Below, in pieces: positions 55,462 through 64,000 of a stretch of DNA of 64,000 nt. The stretch's first letter is position 1. The number at the start of each line of letters is the position of its first letter. The notes below the pieces were generated by a model. It ran no database searches. It was not told where the DNA came from and worked only from the letters and a program-made list of their open reading frames with translations. The position numbers and the translations under genes were made by a program. Origin of the DNA: Methanomassiliicoccus sp. (GTDB lineage: Archaea > Thermoplasmatota > Thermoplasmata > Methanomassiliicoccales > Methanomassiliicoccaceae); the NCBI GenBank assembly GCA_033485155.1, contig JAWQJJ010000008.1, positions 62,001-126,000 of the forward strand, in the 5' to 3' direction.

Positions 55462-55827
55462 CTACTGGGTTCCGCTGCCGTAGCCGTTCTTCAGCTCGAT
55501 CCTCCGGGGATTCTCCTGTGCGAAGTCCAGAGTACCATCGCGGACCTCCACCGTCCTCCCTCTGATGGGGGTCTTGAAGGGGATCTCGAAGTTCAGCATG
55601 TTGCCGTCGAAGGCCGCGTCCGCCTCCTCGATGTTCACCGGGTGAGCTAGGAAGTAGCAACCAGCAATGACCGCGTCCTCCCTATCCGCGTGAACGCAGA
55701 AGCTGCTCTCGGTGACCTCCAGCTCGATCCCCTCCCGCTTCACACCTGGCAGTCCGATCTGGATCTTGTATCTCTCCCGATCATGGTCGATGGTCACCAG
55801 AGGAGCCATCAAAGGTCTGTTCTCCAT
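55462..55827 (-). CDS. Small heat-shock protein (Hsp20/alpha-crystallin)
   Basis: 121 residues. Alpha-crystallin domain start YKIQIGLPGVKREGIELEV, and a C-terminal strand (EIPFKTPIRGRTVEV). ATP-independent holdase chaperone. Divergent from the IMPase-like gene across about 90 bases. The first residues include MENRPLMAPL; ATG 55827. Confidence 0.85.
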   Translation of the reverse strand: MENRPLMAPLVTIDHDRERYKIQIGLPGVKREGIELEVTESSFCVHADREDAVIAGCYFLAHPVNIEEADAAFDGNMLNFEIPFKTPIRGRTVEVRDGTLDFAQENPRRIELKNGYGSGTQ

Positions 55828-55918
55828 CTTGTTCGCCCTCGTTCCGTTCTACGTAACGCCCAGCATAAAACCATTTTGCCACACTAGATAATTAAGGGGG
55901 CGGTGCGATACACCGGCG

Positions 55919-56692
55919 ATGCTGAGGGAACTGGAGCAGATAGCCTATCTTGTCAGGGACGCGGTCAGATCGCTCCCCAAGGACTTCGACCGAGGGGAGG
56001 AGCTGTACATCGGAGCGGACGGCACGCCCACCTCGAGCATCGACAAGGTCGCCGAGGACGTCATCCTGAAAGCCGTCGAGGAGAGGAGCCTTCCGGTGAA
56101 CGTGCTCAGCGAGGAGGTCGGCCTGGTGGACCGCGGGTACGAGGACACCCTGGTGGTGGACCCCATCGACGGCACGCACAACTCTACGATGAACGTCCCG
56201 ATGTACAGCGTATCCCTGGCGGTCGGCCGGCGGTCGCTGCTCGGCGTGGAGCACGCCGTCCTGCTGGACCTGGTGACCGGGGCGCTGTTCAAAGCCAGCC
56301 GTGGCCAGGGTGCCACCCTGGACGGCGATCCGATCTCGGTCCGTAGGTTCGAGACCGCGGAGCCGGCCATGCTCTTCTACCTTGGCCGCTTCGTTCACCC
56401 CCACACCTTCGAGCTGGTCAAACGCTCCTCGAGGGTCAGAGCCATAGGCTGCGCGTCGCTGGAGATGGCCCTGGTGGCGCAAGGGTGCTTCGATGCCTAC
56501 TACTTCAATGCCGAGGCGTACGAGAAAGGCATCCGGATTGTGGACATCGCCGCTAGTGCGCTCCTCCTGAGGGAGGCCGGTGGGGAGATCGTGGACCTTG
56601 ACGGCAAGGTCCTGGACATGCCCTTCGAGCTGGCGGCCAGGAGCAATTTCCTGGCCTACGGGGACAAGAGGGCCAAGGAGGTGCTATTGTGA
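55919..56692 (+). CDS. Inositol monophosphatase/fructose-1,6-bisphosphatase family
   Basis: 257 residues, Mg/Li-sensitive phosphatase fold. Metal motifs: SEEVG (Glu), VVDPIDGTHNS, and the distal Asp in IRIVDIAAS. Archaeal members often hydrolyse both inositol-1-phosphate and fructose-1,6-bisphosphate and serve gluconeogenesis. Overlaps the NAD kinase gene by four bases; in some archaea these two are fused, which supports a shared role. Confidence 0.92.
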   Translation: MLRELEQIAYLVRDAVRSLPKDFDRGEELYIGADGTPTSSIDKVAEDVILKAVEERSLPVNVLSEEVGLVDRGYEDTLVVDPIDGTHNSTMNVPMYSVSLAVGRRSLLGVEHAVLLDLVTGALFKASRGQGATLDGDPISVRRFETAEPAMLFYLGRFVHPHTFELVKRSSRVRAIGCASLEMALVAQGCFDAYYFNAEAYEKGIRIVDIAASALLLREAGGEIVDLDGKVLDMPFELAARSNFLAYGDKRAKEVLL

Positions 56693-57495
56693 GGATCGGT
56701 CTCACGGCGAATTCGGAGATACCCGAAGCCATCAGGGTCAGCAGACAGGTGCTCAGCGAGCTGGAGGGCCAGGACATCGTCCTGGAATCCGGCCTGGCCC
56801 GGCTGTTCGGCCGGCCGGGGATGCCCATAGAGGACATGGACATCGACGTCCTGGTCACGGTGGGAGGGGACGGAACGATCCTCCGTTCCCTGCAGCGCAC
56901 CGATGCCCCCATCCTGGGGGTGAACGCCGGGGCCCTGGGCTTCCTGACCGAGATCACCGAGGAAGGCCTCAGGACCGGCCTCCACCGCCTGCTCTCCGGT
57001 GATTACTTCATCGAGGACCGGGCCAAGCTGGCGACCAAGGTGGGGAACGAGAGGCTGTACGACGCGACCAACGAGGCCGCGGTGCACACCGCCCACATCG
57101 CCAAGATCCGTCATTTCAATGTGTACGTCGACGATCAGCTGGCCATGGACGTCCGGTCCGATGGGATCATCGTCGCCACCTCGACCGGCTCGACCTGCTA
57201 CGCCATGTCGGTAGGCGGACCGATTATCGACCCCCGGGTGGAAGCCTTCCTCATCGCACCGATGGCGCCGTTCAAGTTCGCCACCCGCCCCCTGGTGGTG
57301 CCGGCATCCTCGCACGTGCGCTTGGAACTGGCACGGCCGAAACCGTGCCTGTGCGTCATCGACGGCCAGCAGGAGAGGCCGATGGAGGGAGATGAGATGA
57401 CCGAGTTCTGCCTGGCCGAACGGAAGAGCCGCTTCGTACGCATGGAGAGGAACTTCTACCCCCGGCTCCGAGAGAAGCTGGTGTGTTCCCCTTGA
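56689..57495 (+). CDS. nadK: NAD kinase
   Basis: ATP- or polyphosphate-dependent NAD kinase, 268 residues. GGDGTILRS diphosphate motif, GVNAGALGFLTE, and STGSTCYAMSVGGPI. GTG start 56689 overlaps the phosphatase stop. End overlaps the JAMM gene. A polyphosphate phosphatase lies further along (61361-62959), but whether this kinase uses polyphosphate is not known. Confidence 0.95.
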   Translation: MRIGLTANSEIPEAIRVSRQVLSELEGQDIVLESGLARLFGRPGMPIEDMDIDVLVTVGGDGTILRSLQRTDAPILGVNAGALGFLTEITEEGLRTGLHRLLSGDYFIEDRAKLATKVGNERLYDATNEAAVHTAHIAKIRHFNVYVDDQLAMDVRSDGIIVATSTGSTCYAMSVGGPIIDPRVEAFLIAPMAPFKFATRPLVVPASSHVRLELARPKPCLCVIDGQQERPMEGDEMTEFCLAERKSRFVRMERNFYPRLREKLVCSP

Positions 57496-57878
57496 CCGAA
57501 CGCAGAAAGGTGTGGGGCATCGACCCCGATGTCCTGGAGATGGTCAACGAGGCCGCTAAGGAATCGTTGCCCAACGAGTTCGTGGCTGCCCTGAGGGCTG
57601 AGAATGGGGTCATCACCGAGATCCTCCTCTTTCCCGGTAGCTACTCCAACGAGCACTCCGCGTTCATGCAACTGCACATGCTGCCCATCGACCTGAGCGT
57701 GGTCGGCACGGTTCACTCCCATCCCGGGCCGTCGAACCGGCCCTCGGACGCCGATCTGCACCTGTTCGGCAACTTCGGCAACACCCATATCATCACCTGC
57801 CTGCCGTTCGATAAGCGCTCTTGGAGAGCGTATGACCGGAACGGTAGGGAGGTGGGGTTGGAGGTCGTGGACCTCTAG
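57483..57878 (+). CDS. JAMM/MPN-domain metalloprotease (desampylase-like)
   Basis: 131 residues with the JAMM zinc motif HSHPGPSNRPSDAD plus an upstream Glu (in NEFVAAL). Archaeal single-domain JAMM proteins remove ubiquitin-like SAMPs from proteins or MoaD-like carriers. GTG 57483 (or TTG 57492) overlaps nadK. Ends in TAG; the convergent neighbour also ends in TAG and the two stops overlap. Confidence 0.87.
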   Translation: MFPLTERRKVWGIDPDVLEMVNEAAKESLPNEFVAALRAENGVITEILLFPGSYSNEHSAFMQLHMLPIDLSVVGTVHSHPGPSNRPSDADLHLFGNFGNTHIITCLPFDKRSWRAYDRNGREVGLEVVDL

Positions 57879-59101
57879 AGTACCCTACTTCCCGGCCCCA
57901 CGTTCCCCCGGACCACCGCACCCGGTCCGATGAGGGAGTTCTCGAAGATGATGGTCCCCGGGTCGATCATGGCGTTGATGCCGGTCTTGACATCATCTCC
58001 CATGATCACTCCGAGCTTGCGCCGGCCAGAGTTGATCAGCTGGCCCTTGAACGTCACCTTCACCGTCCGATCGTCGAACCTCAGGTTCGCCACCTTGGTT
58101 CCCGCCCCGAAGTTACAGCGCTCCCCGATGAGGCTGTCGCCCACGTAGTTGTGGTGGGGCACGTGGGTCTTGGCCATGATGATGGAGTTCTTCACCTCCA
58201 CCGCCGCCCCGACCTTGACCCCTGGTCCCAGGCAGGTGGACGGGCGGATGTAGCAGTTGGGGCCGATGTCGCAGCCCTCCGAGATGTATACTGGGCCCTC
58301 GATGTACGCCCCGCTCCTCACCAGGGCGCCCTTCTCCACGATCACCTCGCCCTTAAGAACCGCTCCCGGCTCGACCGTCCCGTCGATCCTCCGCTTGAGC
58401 TTGGACATCAGGATCTCGTTCGCCTCCAGGAGGTCCCACGGTCGACCGACGTCCATCCATCCCTCGGTGAGCTTTTCGACATAGACGTTGCTCTCCGCCG
58501 CCAGCGAGTTCAGGGTATCAGTGATCTCGTACTCCCCGCGCACCGACTTGGGGGTGGCCCGGATGCGGGCGAATATCTCGGGATTGAAGACGAAGGCCCC
58601 GGCGTTGATGAGGTTGGTCGGCGGGACCTCGGGCTTCTCGTGGATCTTCTGCAACCGTTCGCCGTGCACTTCCAGCACCCCGAACCTCTGAGGATCGGAC
58701 ACCGTTACCGCACCCATGACCGTGGAGTTCGTTTCCTTGAACTTCTCCAGCATGCAACCGAGGTCCTCCCGGAACATGATCACGTCACCGTTCAAGCACA
58801 TGAACGGCTCGTTGATCGAGCCCTCGGCGCAACCGATGGCATGGGCTGTACCCATTCTCTCCTTCTGCTCCAGATACTTGATGTTCAGTCCCAGCCGGGA
58901 GCCGTCGCCGTAGTATTCCTTGATCTTGTTGGCCTTCCACCCAACCAGGATATAGATGTCCTTGATGCCCAGTTCCCCCAGTGCCTCCAGCACGTGGGAC
59001 ATGAACGGGCGGCCTGCCACCAGCAGCAGCGGTTTGGGAATATTGGAAGTAAGGGGCCGTAGCCTCGTCCCCTCTCCCGCGGCCAGCACCAGGGCCTTCA
59101 T
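57875..59101 (-). CDS. Bifunctional sugar-1-phosphate nucleotidylyltransferase/acetyltransferase (GlmU-like)
   Basis: About 408 residues. N-terminal nucleotidyltransferase (LAAGEGTRLRPLT, NAGAFVF) and a C-terminal left-handed beta-helix with VPHHNYVGDSLIG and NFGAGTKVANLRFDD, whose His, Tyr and Asn match acetyltransferase residues in the archaeal ST0452-type enzyme. Probable route: glucosamine-1-P to UDP-GlcNAc. ATG 59101 overlaps the phosphomutase stop, so substrate may pass directly. Ends in TAG. Confidence 0.92.
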   Translation of the reverse strand: MKALVLAAGEGTRLRPLTSNIPKPLLLVAGRPFMSHVLEALGELGIKDIYILVGWKANKIKEYYGDGSRLGLNIKYLEQKERMGTAHAIGCAEGSINEPFMCLNGDVIMFREDLGCMLEKFKETNSTVMGAVTVSDPQRFGVLEVHGERLQKIHEKPEVPPTNLINAGAFVFNPEIFARIRATPKSVRGEYEITDTLNSLAAESNVYVEKLTEGWMDVGRPWDLLEANEILMSKLKRRIDGTVEPGAVLKGEVIVEKGALVRSGAYIEGPVYISEGCDIGPNCYIRPSTCLGPGVKVGAAVEVKNSIIMAKTHVPHHNYVGDSLIGERCNFGAGTKVANLRFDDRTVKVTFKGQLINSGRRKLGVIMGDDVKTGINAMIDPGTIIFENSLIGPGAVVRGNVGPGSRVL

Positions 59102-60399
59102 TTCAGGCACCTCCCGACCATCCTGGTAGAGAGCTCCGCGAGCCTCTCCAGCTCCTTTTCATCCCTAGCCTCCACGGTGACCCTGAGCTTGGGCTCGGTG
59201 CCCGAGAGGCGCACGAGGAACCAGCCATCTGGATACTCCGCCCGGTAGCCGTCCAGGGTGAGCAGCTTCTCGCAGTCCAGGCCCTGGGACTCCTCTCTGA
59301 GGCGGTTCTCGACCTCGGAGCGCTTGCGGGCCTCGAACTTATGGGACGACCTCCGCACCGGGTATGAGGGCAAGGCATCGATCATCGTCGAGAGGCGGTC
59401 CTCCGAGGCCATCTTGGCCAACAAGGCTCCGGCGTACACGCCGTCGGGGCAGAACGTTTCCTGAGGGAATATGTAAGTTCCTGATGGCTCCCCCCCGAAC
59501 TCCAGGCCACTGCTCTTCAACGCTTCGGCTACGTATACATCGCCGACCTTGCACCTCACGACCTGGCCAGAGATGTCGTCCAGGACCATGGAGGCGTCCA
59601 TGGGGGCGACGACGCCTCTGACCTTCAGGTAGGTGGCGAACAGGGCGATCAGGCGGTCCCCGTCGATGAATCGCCCCTTGTCGTCGACCGCCACCATGCG
59701 GTCCCCATCACCATCGTGGGCTATGCCCAGATCGGCCCCCTTGCTCATCACCAGCTCCTTTAGGTCGTACAGCTGGTCCTCGGTCGGCTCCGGGGTGCGT
59801 CCGGGAAAGTGGCCGTCGGCCTGGCAGTTTAGGGAGGTCACTCCGCAGCCCAGCGTCCTCAGGGTGAGAGGGCTGACCTCGAAGGTAGCCCCGCAGCCGC
59901 AATCGAGCACGACCCTGGAGGTCGCCGCACCGATCGAGGCGGTGATCGCATCCACGTGTCGCCGCACCGCCCCCTCCAGCCTGTGACAGGACCCGACATG
60001 GCGCCATCCCTTGGGCTCGTATGAATGGTTGATGATCCTGTTTTCCACCTCGTTCATCTGTACTGTATCGAAGGCCGAACCGTCTGGATTCCACATCTTC
60101 ACCCCGTTGTATGGTGATGGATTATGGGACGCCGTGACCATTAGGCCGCAATCGAACTCCGAGGCCGCTCTGGCGAGGGTAGGCGTGGACACCATCCCGG
60201 CATCGTGGACCTCCGCGCCCAGGGACGTCGCTCCGGCGATGAGGGCCTGGGCCACCATCGGGCCGCTGGTCCTCGTGTCCCGACCGAGAACGATGCTCCT
60301 GTGTAGGCTTCCTACGGCCTCACTGATGTTTACCGCCAGGTCAACGGTGAAATCCTGACCCACCACGCCTCTGATGCCCGATGAACCGAACAAGGACAT
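59098..60399 (-). CDS. glmM: Phosphoglucosamine mutase/phosphomannomutase (second copy)
   Basis: 433 residues, full length. GSSGIRG start, catalytic TASHNPSPYNG, metal loop HDGDGDRMV, GGEPSGTYI and RLSGTEPKLRV. Coupled by overlap to the GlmU-like gene, which points to glucosamine-6-P to glucosamine-1-P as its reaction. Start ATG 60399; a TTG three codons earlier is less likely. Paralog of the gene at 1-1089. Confidence 0.93.
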   Translation of the reverse strand: MSLFGSSGIRGVVGQDFTVDLAVNISEAVGSLHRSIVLGRDTRTSGPMVAQALIAGATSLGAEVHDAGMVSTPTLARAASEFDCGLMVTASHNPSPYNGVKMWNPDGSAFDTVQMNEVENRIINHSYEPKGWRHVGSCHRLEGAVRRHVDAITASIGAATSRVVLDCGCGATFEVSPLTLRTLGCGVTSLNCQADGHFPGRTPEPTEDQLYDLKELVMSKGADLGIAHDGDGDRMVAVDDKGRFIDGDRLIALFATYLKVRGVVAPMDASMVLDDISGQVVRCKVGDVYVAEALKSSGLEFGGEPSGTYIFPQETFCPDGVYAGALLAKMASEDRLSTMIDALPSYPVRRSSHKFEARKRSEVENRLREESQGLDCEKLLTLDGYRAEYPDGWFLVRLSGTEPKLRVTVEARDEKELERLAELSTRMVGRCLK

Positions 60400-60658
60400 A
60401 AGTTCCAACCATCACGAGAATACAGTTCATCAATAAATGTATTGATGACCAATTTATCGGTTACCATTTTTTAGAGTAGAGGGCCAGTCAAGAACGGCTA
60501 TCTACCATAAATAGCGTTAATAACCTACTTTTTCGCACCTTTTTGGAGACTGGCTATGAAGGTTTATAGGATAAATATTATATATGAAACTGGGCCATTA
60601 CTATCTGGGTCGAATGGTTACCATCGCCCCTATGAACACTGGAGGGAAATCATTGGTC

Positions 60659-60874
60659 ATGGAGCAGATCAACGTCGATAAGGCCAAGGAAATCGCGAAG
60701 AAGAAAGGTCTTAAGCCCGGCCGGGTGAAGGGAACGAACGGGATCCAGTTCACCAAGGGTTCCAACGACCGCCTGGAAATCATTCCCTGGGACGAGTTCG
60801 AGAAGACCCTCAAGACCCGCGGTCTCGGTGTCTTCGAGAGCGGCGGCTGGATGAAGATCATGAAGAAGGGCTGA
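60659..60874 (+). CDS. Small basic hypothetical protein (71 aa)
   Basis: Lys-rich protein (MEQINVDKAKEIAKKKGLKP, later GTNGIQFTKGSNDRLEII) with Trp-containing end. ATG 60659 has GGAGGG about 12 bases upstream; ATGs at 60584, 60614 and 60632 are in frame, but the strong TATA-like ATAAATATTATATATG just before 60584 makes that first one unlikely. Perhaps nucleic-acid binding; not recognised. Confidence 0.6.
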   Translation: MEQINVDKAKEIAKKKGLKPGRVKGTNGIQFTKGSNDRLEIIPWDEFEKTLKTRGLGVFESGGWMKIMKKG

Positions 60875-60908
60875 AACCCTTCTCATCAAACCTCTTCCTG
60901 TAGTTTTA

Positions 60909-61364
60909 TTAACGCATTCTCATCACGAGCCAGTTCTTCTTTGAACCTTCCTTGCCCTTGAACTTGATCAGAGCGTAGGTTCCATTGAGCTTCTGGCCAT
61001 CAAGCTTGACGACGATCTTACTGCTCGTTCTTTCCAGCAGCTCGTACGGCCCGCGGTCGAAGAGCCGGACCTCCCCGGCTCCGTACTCGCCCGCGGGGAT
61101 CGTACCCTCGAAGCCGCCGTAGGCCACCGGATGATCTTCGGTCTGCACCGCCAGCCGTTTGACCTTCGGCTCCTCGGGCATCAGCTTGGGGACTGCCCAG
61201 CTCTTCAAGGTCCCGTCCATGAGCAGACGGAAGTCATGGTGGTGGGAGGATGCATGATGATCCTGGACGACGAAGAACGGTGCCATATACTCCTCCTCGC
61301 CGACAGGCTCCGGGGTCCTGGTAAAGTCCCGCTTCTCCTTGTATTCCTGCAGCCTCTCCTTCAT
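60909..61364 (-). CDS. Stand-alone LigD-type 3'-phosphoesterase
   Basis: 151 residues of the phosphoesterase domain of DNA ligase D, which trims 3' phosphates and ribonucleotides at breaks. Motifs: FVVQDHHASSHHHDFRL with the metal His, His and Asp-x-Arg, and TEDHPVAYGGFEGTIP with the second His and Tyr. No ligase or polymerase domain is attached or nearby. Its start overlaps the ppx gene by four bases. Confidence 0.9.
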   Translation of the reverse strand: MKERLQEYKEKRDFTRTPEPVGEEEYMAPFFVVQDHHASSHHHDFRLLMDGTLKSWAVPKLMPEEPKVKRLAVQTEDHPVAYGGFEGTIPAGEYGAGEVRLFDRGPYELLERTSSKIVVKLDGQKLNGTYALIKFKGKEGSKKNWLVMRMR

Positions 61365-62959
61365 GTGGTCCAGGAAGGACCGGCGAGGCCATAATCGTTG
61401 CGAGGCCCCTTGACCTCGACGCTCAGGTCGCGGTCGAAGGCCTGCTTAAACGCCTTGACGTGGTTCTCTACCCCCCATACCTCCAGCGACACATCCGCAT
61501 CGGAAGTGACCTCCAGGACCACGGCGTTCTTACTCCCCTTCTTGAACTGCACCGATGAGACCAGGTTGGCGTGGCTGCGGTCGAGCGTTTCCGCCAGGCG
61601 AAGGAAGGTAGACATGATTATGATCTTCTGCTGGGTCTTCTCGTCCAGTTCCTGCAGGGTGGGGTCCTTGCGCCGGGGGGGCCGTTTGCGATGGTAGCGG
61701 ACCAGGTTGGCCATGGTCGCCAGCTCCCGACCTTCGAAGCCCAGCAGGTCGGCGTTCCTGACGATGTAGTAGGAGTGGGCGTGGTGGTTGTTGAATGAGA
61801 TGAAGTCCCCCACGTCGTGGAGGAACGATGCGTGCCTCAGCAGCTCTCGGTCCTTCTTGCTGAGGTCATGCAGGCCGATGGCCTGGGCGCTGTCGAACAG
61901 CTCGAGGGCGATCCTGGTAACGGTGCGGGCATGGCCCTCGTCGATGTTGCAAGAGCGGCCAAGCTGAAGCACGCTGGTGTCCCTGATCGACAGCCCCTCC
62001 GCATGGGGGTATCCCTCGATGCCCGACAGGTAGTCGACCAGCAGCCCGTTGAGGACCCCTCGCTCGCTTATAGTCAGCTCCTCTACCTTGAGGTCCTCCA
62101 TGAAAGCCTCCAGAATGGCCGCCCCTCCCAGGATGATGTCCGCCCGCTCGGGATTGATGCCCGGGACCAGCTTCCTCTGCTCCAGGGTCATGGCCCGCAT
62201 CATCGCCGTCAGCTTCTTGAGATGAGCCATACGAAGGATGCCCGGTTTACCGCCGTAGGCCCGCGCGGCCATCTCCGCCAGGTTCATGATGGTTCCCGAG
62301 CTCCCCACCGCCAGGTCGAACTTACGCTTGGAGATGGCCTTGACCGTGTGGACCATCTCGCTGCGCGCATGACGTTTCATCTTGTTGTACACCGAGTCCT
62401 CGATGGGGCCCTTGTACCCGTCTGGAAGGAACGCCGCGGTGGTGCGGATGGCCCCCAGCTTCAGGCTGTCCAGGAACGAATGGCCGTTCTGATCCCCGAC
62501 GATCACCTCGGTGCTCCCCCCGCCGATGTCGACGAACAGCGCCGTCCGCGCTCCCAGGTCGATCGCCGATCTCACACCCTGGAAGATCAATCGAGCCTCC
62601 TCCTTGCCGGAGATGATGCCCAGGTCGATCCCCGCCTCCTCCTTCATTCGTTCCACCAGCGTCCCCTGGTTGCTCGCCTCCCGAGCGGCCGAGGTGGCGA
62701 CGGCGATGATCTCGTCGGCGCCGTAGGTCCGGGACAGCTCGGCGAATTTGGTGCAGACATGGACCGCTCGGTCCATGGCCTCCCGGCGTAGGGTTCGGTC
62801 GACGAACTCCTTCTCGCCCAGGCGCACGACCTCCTTTTCCTGAGTCATCACTGTGTATGAGCAATTGGGGTTCAGGCGGACGACCAGGAGGCGGACGGAA
62901 TTGGTCCCCAAGTCGATGAAGGCGACCACATGGCCGGTGCGGGGGTTCCAGCCGTTCAT
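61361..62959 (-). CDS. ppx: Ppx/GppA phosphatase with HD domain
   Basis: Exopolyphosphatase/guanosine-pentaphosphatase family, 532 residues from ATG 62959. N-terminal ASKHA domains: DLGTNSVRLLV, SGKEEARLIF, FVDIGGGSTEV and GSSGTIMNLA. C-terminal HD-like domain with SFLHDVGDFI and RYHRKRPPRR. Overlaps its two neighbours by four bases, ATGA type. The HD half resembles that of the neighbouring gene. Confidence 0.92.
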   Translation of the reverse strand: MNGWNPRTGHVVAFIDLGTNSVRLLVVRLNPNCSYTVMTQEKEVVRLGEKEFVDRTLRREAMDRAVHVCTKFAELSRTYGADEIIAVATSAAREASNQGTLVERMKEEAGIDLGIISGKEEARLIFQGVRSAIDLGARTALFVDIGGGSTEVIVGDQNGHSFLDSLKLGAIRTTAAFLPDGYKGPIEDSVYNKMKRHARSEMVHTVKAISKRKFDLAVGSSGTIMNLAEMAARAYGGKPGILRMAHLKKLTAMMRAMTLEQRKLVPGINPERADIILGGAAILEAFMEDLKVEELTISERGVLNGLLVDYLSGIEGYPHAEGLSIRDTSVLQLGRSCNIDEGHARTVTRIALELFDSAQAIGLHDLSKKDRELLRHASFLHDVGDFISFNNHHAHSYYIVRNADLLGFEGRELATMANLVRYHRKRPPRRKDPTLQELDEKTQQKIIIMSTFLRLAETLDRSHANLVSSVQFKKGSKNAVVLEVTSDADVSLEVWGVENHVKAFKQAFDRDLSVEVKGPRNDYGLAGPSWTT

Positions 62960-64000
62960 TCCAATCTCACCTTCCGGGCGAAGGTCCGCTCGAACAGATC
63001 GGCCTTTTTCACGGCGGCCTCGGCCTCTGGTGTCCAGTCGTTGTCGGATTTTATCTTGATGACCACCTCCGCCTCGGAGATGGCGCACTCGACGTCCTTT
63101 ATCGCCCCCACGTGTTGGTAGTCCAGGCCGTCGGCCACCCGGAGGATGGAGGTCAGCATGTAAAGCCGGCGGCGCTCTTTCTCATCGAAGGCCGCAATCT
63201 CGGCGTCCCCATCGCGCGGCGGACGCTTCCGGTGGAAGCGGGCCATGCATGCCACCAGCCGCTTGTCCTCCGGGCTCAGGGGCAGCTCAGCTTCCATGAT
63301 CAGGCGGTATGAGGCGCGGTGATGTCCCTTCATGCCCTCAGTGGTGCCGACGTCGTGGAGCAGGCTAGCCGCCTCCAACACGAAGCGGTCCTTTCCACCC
63401 AGCCCATGAAGGGGCTTCAGCTGCCGGAAGAGAGAGGTGGACAGGCGCAGCACGTTCTCGGCGTGCTGGTGGTCAACGTTCATCCTGCGGGCGACCCTCT
63501 CCAGCCGCCCCATGGCCACCACCCGGTCCACCGGGATGCTCTTGCGCCCGCGCTCCTCGGAGGCCGAGCGGCCTTCCCGCACGACCTTCGCCACGTCCTC
63601 GGGTAATCCCTTCTCCTTGAGCGCGCGGACGGTGGCCTCGACATCATACTCGATCCGGTGGAGGGCTACGGAGAAGTCAGCGGTGTCCAGGACGGCGTAC
63701 GACGCCCGGGGATCGTGGTCCACCGGACGGCCGACGCTGCCAGGGTTGATGAACAAGGTGTCGCCGACCTGGCGTACAAAGGCCCGGTGGGAGTGGCCCA
63801 CCATAACGATGTCCGCATCAGCGATGCGGGCGAGCTCTGCCAGTCGCTGGTCTGGGGTGTCCGGTCCGAGCTGCTCGTCCGGGTCGCCTGGGCTGGCATG
63901 GACCATTAGGACACGACGGCCAAGCACCTCGAGTCTGATTTCTGGGGGGAGGGCGGAAATGAACCTGAGGCTGTCCTCGGATAGGTCCCGGGCAGTCGCC
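62956..64000 (-). CDS. Metallophosphatase (YfcE/MJ0936 type) fused to Ppx-like HD domain, 5' end outside window
   Basis: The frame is open to the right edge, so the N-terminus is missing. Residues visible: end of a calcineurin-like phosphoesterase (VLMVHASPGD, VMVGHSHRAFV, INPGSVGRP) followed by a helical region and an HD domain (SLLHDVGTTEG, ARFHRKRPPRD, SILRVADGLDY). The HD part aligns by eye with that of the adjacent ppx gene, including the RKRPPR block. Possibly a nucleotide or polyphosphate signalling enzyme; substrate unknown. Confidence 0.87.
   Translation of the reverse strand, partial: ATARDLSEDSLRFISALPPEIRLEVLGRRVLMVHASPGDPDEQLGPDTPDQRLAELARIADADIVMVGHSHRAFVRQVGDTLFINPGSVGRPVDHDPRASYAVLDTADFSVALHRIEYDVEATVRALKEKGLPEDVAKVVREGRSASEERGRKSIPVDRVVAMGRLERVARRMNVDHQHAENVLRLSTSLFRQLKPLHGLGGKDRFVLEAASLLHDVGTTEGMKGHHRASYRLIMEAELPLSPEDKRLVACMARFHRKRPPRDGDAEIAAFDEKERRRLYMLTSILRVADGLDYQHVGAIKDVECAISEAEVVIKIKSDNDWTPEAEAAVKKADLFERTFARKVRLE

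Noticed and set aside
57869-57880. JAMM and nucleotidylyltransferase genes as Pyl readthrough cases because both end in TAG
   Set aside because: Both products are full length at the TAG and readthrough would run antisense into the other gene; ordinary stops.

Overview
The window comes from an archaeon, most likely a methylotrophic methanogen of the order Methanomassiliicoccales (Thermoplasmata). Reasons: a complete pyrrolysine cassette (tRNA-Pyl, PylS without its N-terminal domain, PylB, PylC, PylD) beside a RamA-type corrinoid activator; three methylamine methyltransferase genes each read through an in-frame TAG at the codon known for the family (mtmB 202, mttB 334, mtbB 356); three cognate corrinoid proteins; archaeal genes such as eIF5A, Nop5, fibrillarin, Kae1 and S15; and TATA-box promoters with many leaderless starts. 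No rRNA, CRISPR array or insertion sequence was seen.

Layout. 1-9.7 kb: a phosphohexomutase cut by the left edge, agmatinase with eIF5A, Nop5, a methylthioadenosine-salvage pair (class II aldolase and MtnA), an MsvR-like redox regulator, a radical SAM/SPASM protein, a His-tailed EamA transporter and ThiM. 9.7-17.7 kb: sulfur amino acid block (cysK, metY, metX-CBS, a PP-loop sulfurtransferase, thiE, then the aspartate-semialdehyde sulfurylation pair hcyS/hcyF). Two of its promoters share a long AT-rich motif. 17.7-25.9 kb: agmatine deiminase and N-carbamoylputrescine amidase, a HEAT protein, a dehydrogenase/PTPS/glycosyltransferase cluster, a secreted GH5-like hydrolase and a double CDGSH protein. 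26-29 kb: a decayed carbohydrate-binding-domain fragment, a multi-PAS protein ending in a defective kinase stub, and a ribbon-helix-helix regulator.

29-43.4 kb is the methylamine/pyrrolysine island. On the minus strand mtbC-mtbB, then mttB-mttC, then a transporter with a winged-helix protein and a 48-residue membrane peptide, then pylT-pylS-pylB-pylC-pylD-ramA; mtmC-mtmB runs divergently. Methyl groups from tri-, di- and monomethylamine pass to the corrinoid proteins. RamA rescues oxidised corrinoid. The coenzyme M methyltransferase (MtbA) is not in the window. pylS ends in TAG and is in frame with pylB two codons later.

43.4-51 kb is a sparse stretch with tRNA-Val, orphan small membrane and zinc-ribbon proteins, a transglutaminase-like protein, gene remnants, and two short ORFs interrupted by TAG that could be Pyl-containing peptides or decayed genes. 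51-64 kb returns to conserved housekeeping: glutaredoxin-like protein and Kae1, RecJ-like nuclease and S15, Nudix and fibrillarin, Hsp20, a phosphatase/NAD kinase/JAMM operon, a sugar-nucleotide pair (nucleotidylyltransferase plus a second phosphohexomutase), a LigD-type phosphoesterase, a Ppx/GppA-HD protein and a metallophosphatase-HD fusion cut by the right edge. TAG is also an ordinary stop here (for example metX, aguA, ramA and the JAMM gene), so amber is used both as sense and stop.
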